Shown here: piece after piece, positions 62,878 to 64,000 of the stretch | Position numbering within the stretch: position 1 is the stretch's first letter | Layout: each line of letters opens with the position of its first letter | Source of the DNA: BRH-c25 sp012519325 | GTDB lineage: Bacteria; Bacillota; Clostridia; Lutisporales; Lutisporaceae | Direction of reading: 5' to 3' | Length of the DNA: 64,000 nt | Assembly: GCA_050950645.1 (NCBI GenBank) | Contig: JBMNHZ010000010.1 | Coordinates: 62,001 to 126,000, forward strand | Program-made: the position numbers and the translations under genes | Notes under the pieces: model-generated | What the model was told of the DNA's origin: nothing | What the model saw: only the letters and a program-made list of their open reading frames with translations | The model's database searches: none

Positions 62878-63941
62878 TATATTTCACCCCCCAAAATTTT
62901 TTTAACCTTTTCTACTATTTCTGTTTGGTCAGGAAGCATACCCCCTGTCCTTCCATAAAAATGAACAGGTTTCTTTCCATTTACACCTAGCTTAACATCC
63001 TCAATCATCTGCCCCAGACTCATTTCAACCGTTAAAAATGCTTTGGCTGAATCTGCGGCTTTTTCATAGGCTTCATATGGGAATGGCCAAAGTGTAATAG
63101 GTCTTATCATTCCGGCCTTTATTCCTTCCTTTTTTAATGCTTTTATGGCATTGCTTACTATCCTTGAAGTTGTTCCATAAGCTGTTAAAACTATATCTGC
63201 ATCATCTGCATATACGCTTTCAAATTTGGTTTCATTCTTCTTTATTTTTTCATACTTCATTTGTAATTTTAAATTGTGTTTTTCAAGATCTTCCGGTTGA
63301 ATGAATAGGGAACTAATCAATCTTTTTTTGCCGTATTTGTCCTTGATACCTGTAGTTGCCCAATCCTTCGGAGGTAATTCGCGCTTTTTCGGCTTCTTAA
63401 GTTCCACTGCCTCCATCATCTGTCCAAGGATGCCATCCCCTAAAATCATAACAGGATTGCGATATTGATCTGCTATATCAAATCCATCCATTACCAAATC
63501 ACACATTTCCTGAATGGAATTAGGTGCTAATACTATTAATCGATAGTCTCCATGTCCTCCTCCCTTTGTGGCTTGAAAATAGTCCGATTGAGCAGGTTGA
63601 ATTCCTCCTAATCCAGGTCCTCCCCTGACGATGTTCACGATTAAGCACGGCAGCTCTGCACCTGCAATATACGAAATTCCCTCCATTTTCAAACTGATTC
63701 CGGGACTTGAAGAAGAAGTCATTACACGCGCTCCGGCTCCCGCAGCTCCATAGACCATATTGATTGCTGCTACTTCGCTTTCTGCTTGCAGAAACACGCC
63801 TCCCACCTTTGGCAGCTCTCTTGACATGTATTCAGGCAGCTCACTCTGCGGAGTAATAGGATAACCAAAGAAATATCTGCATCCTGCCTTTATAGCTGCG
63901 GCACCTATTGCTTCATTTCCTTTCATTAAATCTCTAGCCAT
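62877..63941 (-). CDS. vorB: 2-oxoacid:ferredoxin oxidoreductase, alpha subunit (VorB type)
   Basis: 354 residues, starting MARDLMKGNEAIGAAAIKAG, with CRYFFGYPITPQSELPEYMS, FLQAESEVAAINMVYGAAGA and the signature GGPGLGGIQPAQSDYFQATK. These match the subgroup annotated as 3-methyl-2-oxobutanoate dehydrogenase VorB, which acts on branched-chain 2-oxo acids, although 2-oxoglutarate forms (KorA) are close. The partial ferredoxin subunit just upstream completes the complex. GGAGGT precedes the ATG. Confidence 0.92.
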   Translation of the reverse strand: MARDLMKGNEAIGAAAIKAGCRYFFGYPITPQSELPEYMSRELPKVGGVFLQAESEVAAINMVYGAAGAGARVMTSSSSPGISLKMEGISYIAGAELPCLIVNIVRGGPGLGGIQPAQSDYFQATKGGGHGDYRLIVLAPNSIQEMCDLVMDGFDIADQYRNPVMILGDGILGQMMEAVELKKPKKRELPPKDWATTGIKDKYGKKRLISSLFIQPEDLEKHNLKLQMKYEKIKKNETKFESVYADDADIVLTAYGTTSRIVSNAIKALKKEGIKAGMIRPITLWPFPYEAYEKAADSAKAFLTVEMSLGQMIEDVKLGVNGKKPVHFYGRTGGMLPDQTEIVEKVKKILGGEI

Positions 63942-63958
63942 ATCAATTACCTCCTTTC

Positions 63959-64000
63959 TTAAATAAATTCCTGTTCAACTCTAATAGCGGTATCCGGACA
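63959..64000 (-). CDS. C-terminal end of the ferredoxin (delta) subunit
   Basis: The last 13 codons of a gene cut by the window edge read CPDTAIRVEQEFI, ending in TAA at 63959-63961, 17 bases before the alpha subunit start. A final CPDTAI is the end of the second 4Fe-4S cluster in PorD/VorD-like ferredoxins, so the operon order is delta, alpha, beta, gamma, then transporter. Confidence 0.75.
   Translation of the reverse strand, partial: CPDTAIRVEQEFI

Overview
The window looks like chromosome of an anaerobic, spore-forming member of the Clostridia (Bacillota). This is inferred from a Ger germination-receptor operon, CotF- and CotS-type spore coat genes, several S-layer-homology (SLH) proteins, a 2-oxoacid:ferredoxin oxidoreductase operon, a tetrahydrofolate riboswitch in front of an ECF transporter gene, AGGAGG-type ribosome sites with many TTG/GTG starts, and moderate-to-low GC. 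No rRNA, tRNA, CRISPR array or phage module was seen. The genus cannot be fixed from the sequence alone.

Layout. 0-9 kb: YyaL-type thioredoxin-fold protein, a LysE exporter with a 3' frameshift, two exported proteins (SLH; FN3), and a drug-type ABC exporter divergent from its TetR regulator. 9-15 kb: CapA-like protein, MATE pump, two small coat proteins, and a DUF1538 membrane protein with three P-II-like domains spread over two overlapping genes. 15-20.3 kb is a scar region: a stalk-domain lipoprotein beside an ISLre2 remnant, a germination operon whose gerC lost its 5' part, and a chemoreceptor gene gutted by an internally deleted IS256-type element. 20-34 kb: coat and ferritin-like genes, a 1.6 kb-residue Ig-like/DUF5018 surface protein, THF riboswitch-folT, LysM protein, SLH-GH18 glycosidase, an ECF S component, and a PepSY/YcdB-like SLH protein behind a structured leader.

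34-45.5 kb is a peptide uptake and degradation island, mostly on the minus strand: OppBCDF, an OppA-type lipoprotein, two paralogous amidohydrolases (one frameshifted in a run of seven G), an M24 peptidase, a RidA protein and a YheO-type regulator. A roughly 145 bp imperfect palindrome separates oppD from oppF. 45.8-47.8 kb holds thiolase plus a FabG-type reductase (acetoacetyl-CoA formation and reduction). 48-54 kb is a probable spore-coat polysaccharide cluster: UDP-glucose dehydrogenase, nucleotide-sugar epimerase, GT4 glycosyltransferase, amphi-Trp protein and two CotS kinase-like proteins.

54-57.7 kb holds the best candidate for an undescribed system: a tandemly duplicated minus-strand unit made of a 26-32 residue peptide gene, a protein with an N-terminal MPEL helical module (CCCPKK-type in two of the three copies), and a coiled-coil protein with a GKILKLIPRQ-CNRKL motif. 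One copy is split by an IS110-type element that may carry a bridge-RNA region. 57.8-64 kb contains a DUF2812 membrane protein, a C-GCAxxG-C-C family gene with an in-frame TGA followed by a near-canonical bacterial SECIS hairpin (a strong selenoprotein candidate, but also carrying a one-base frameshift), a sodium-dependent NSS transporter, and the gamma, beta, alpha and partial ferredoxin subunits of a Vor-type 2-oxoacid:ferredoxin oxidoreductase.
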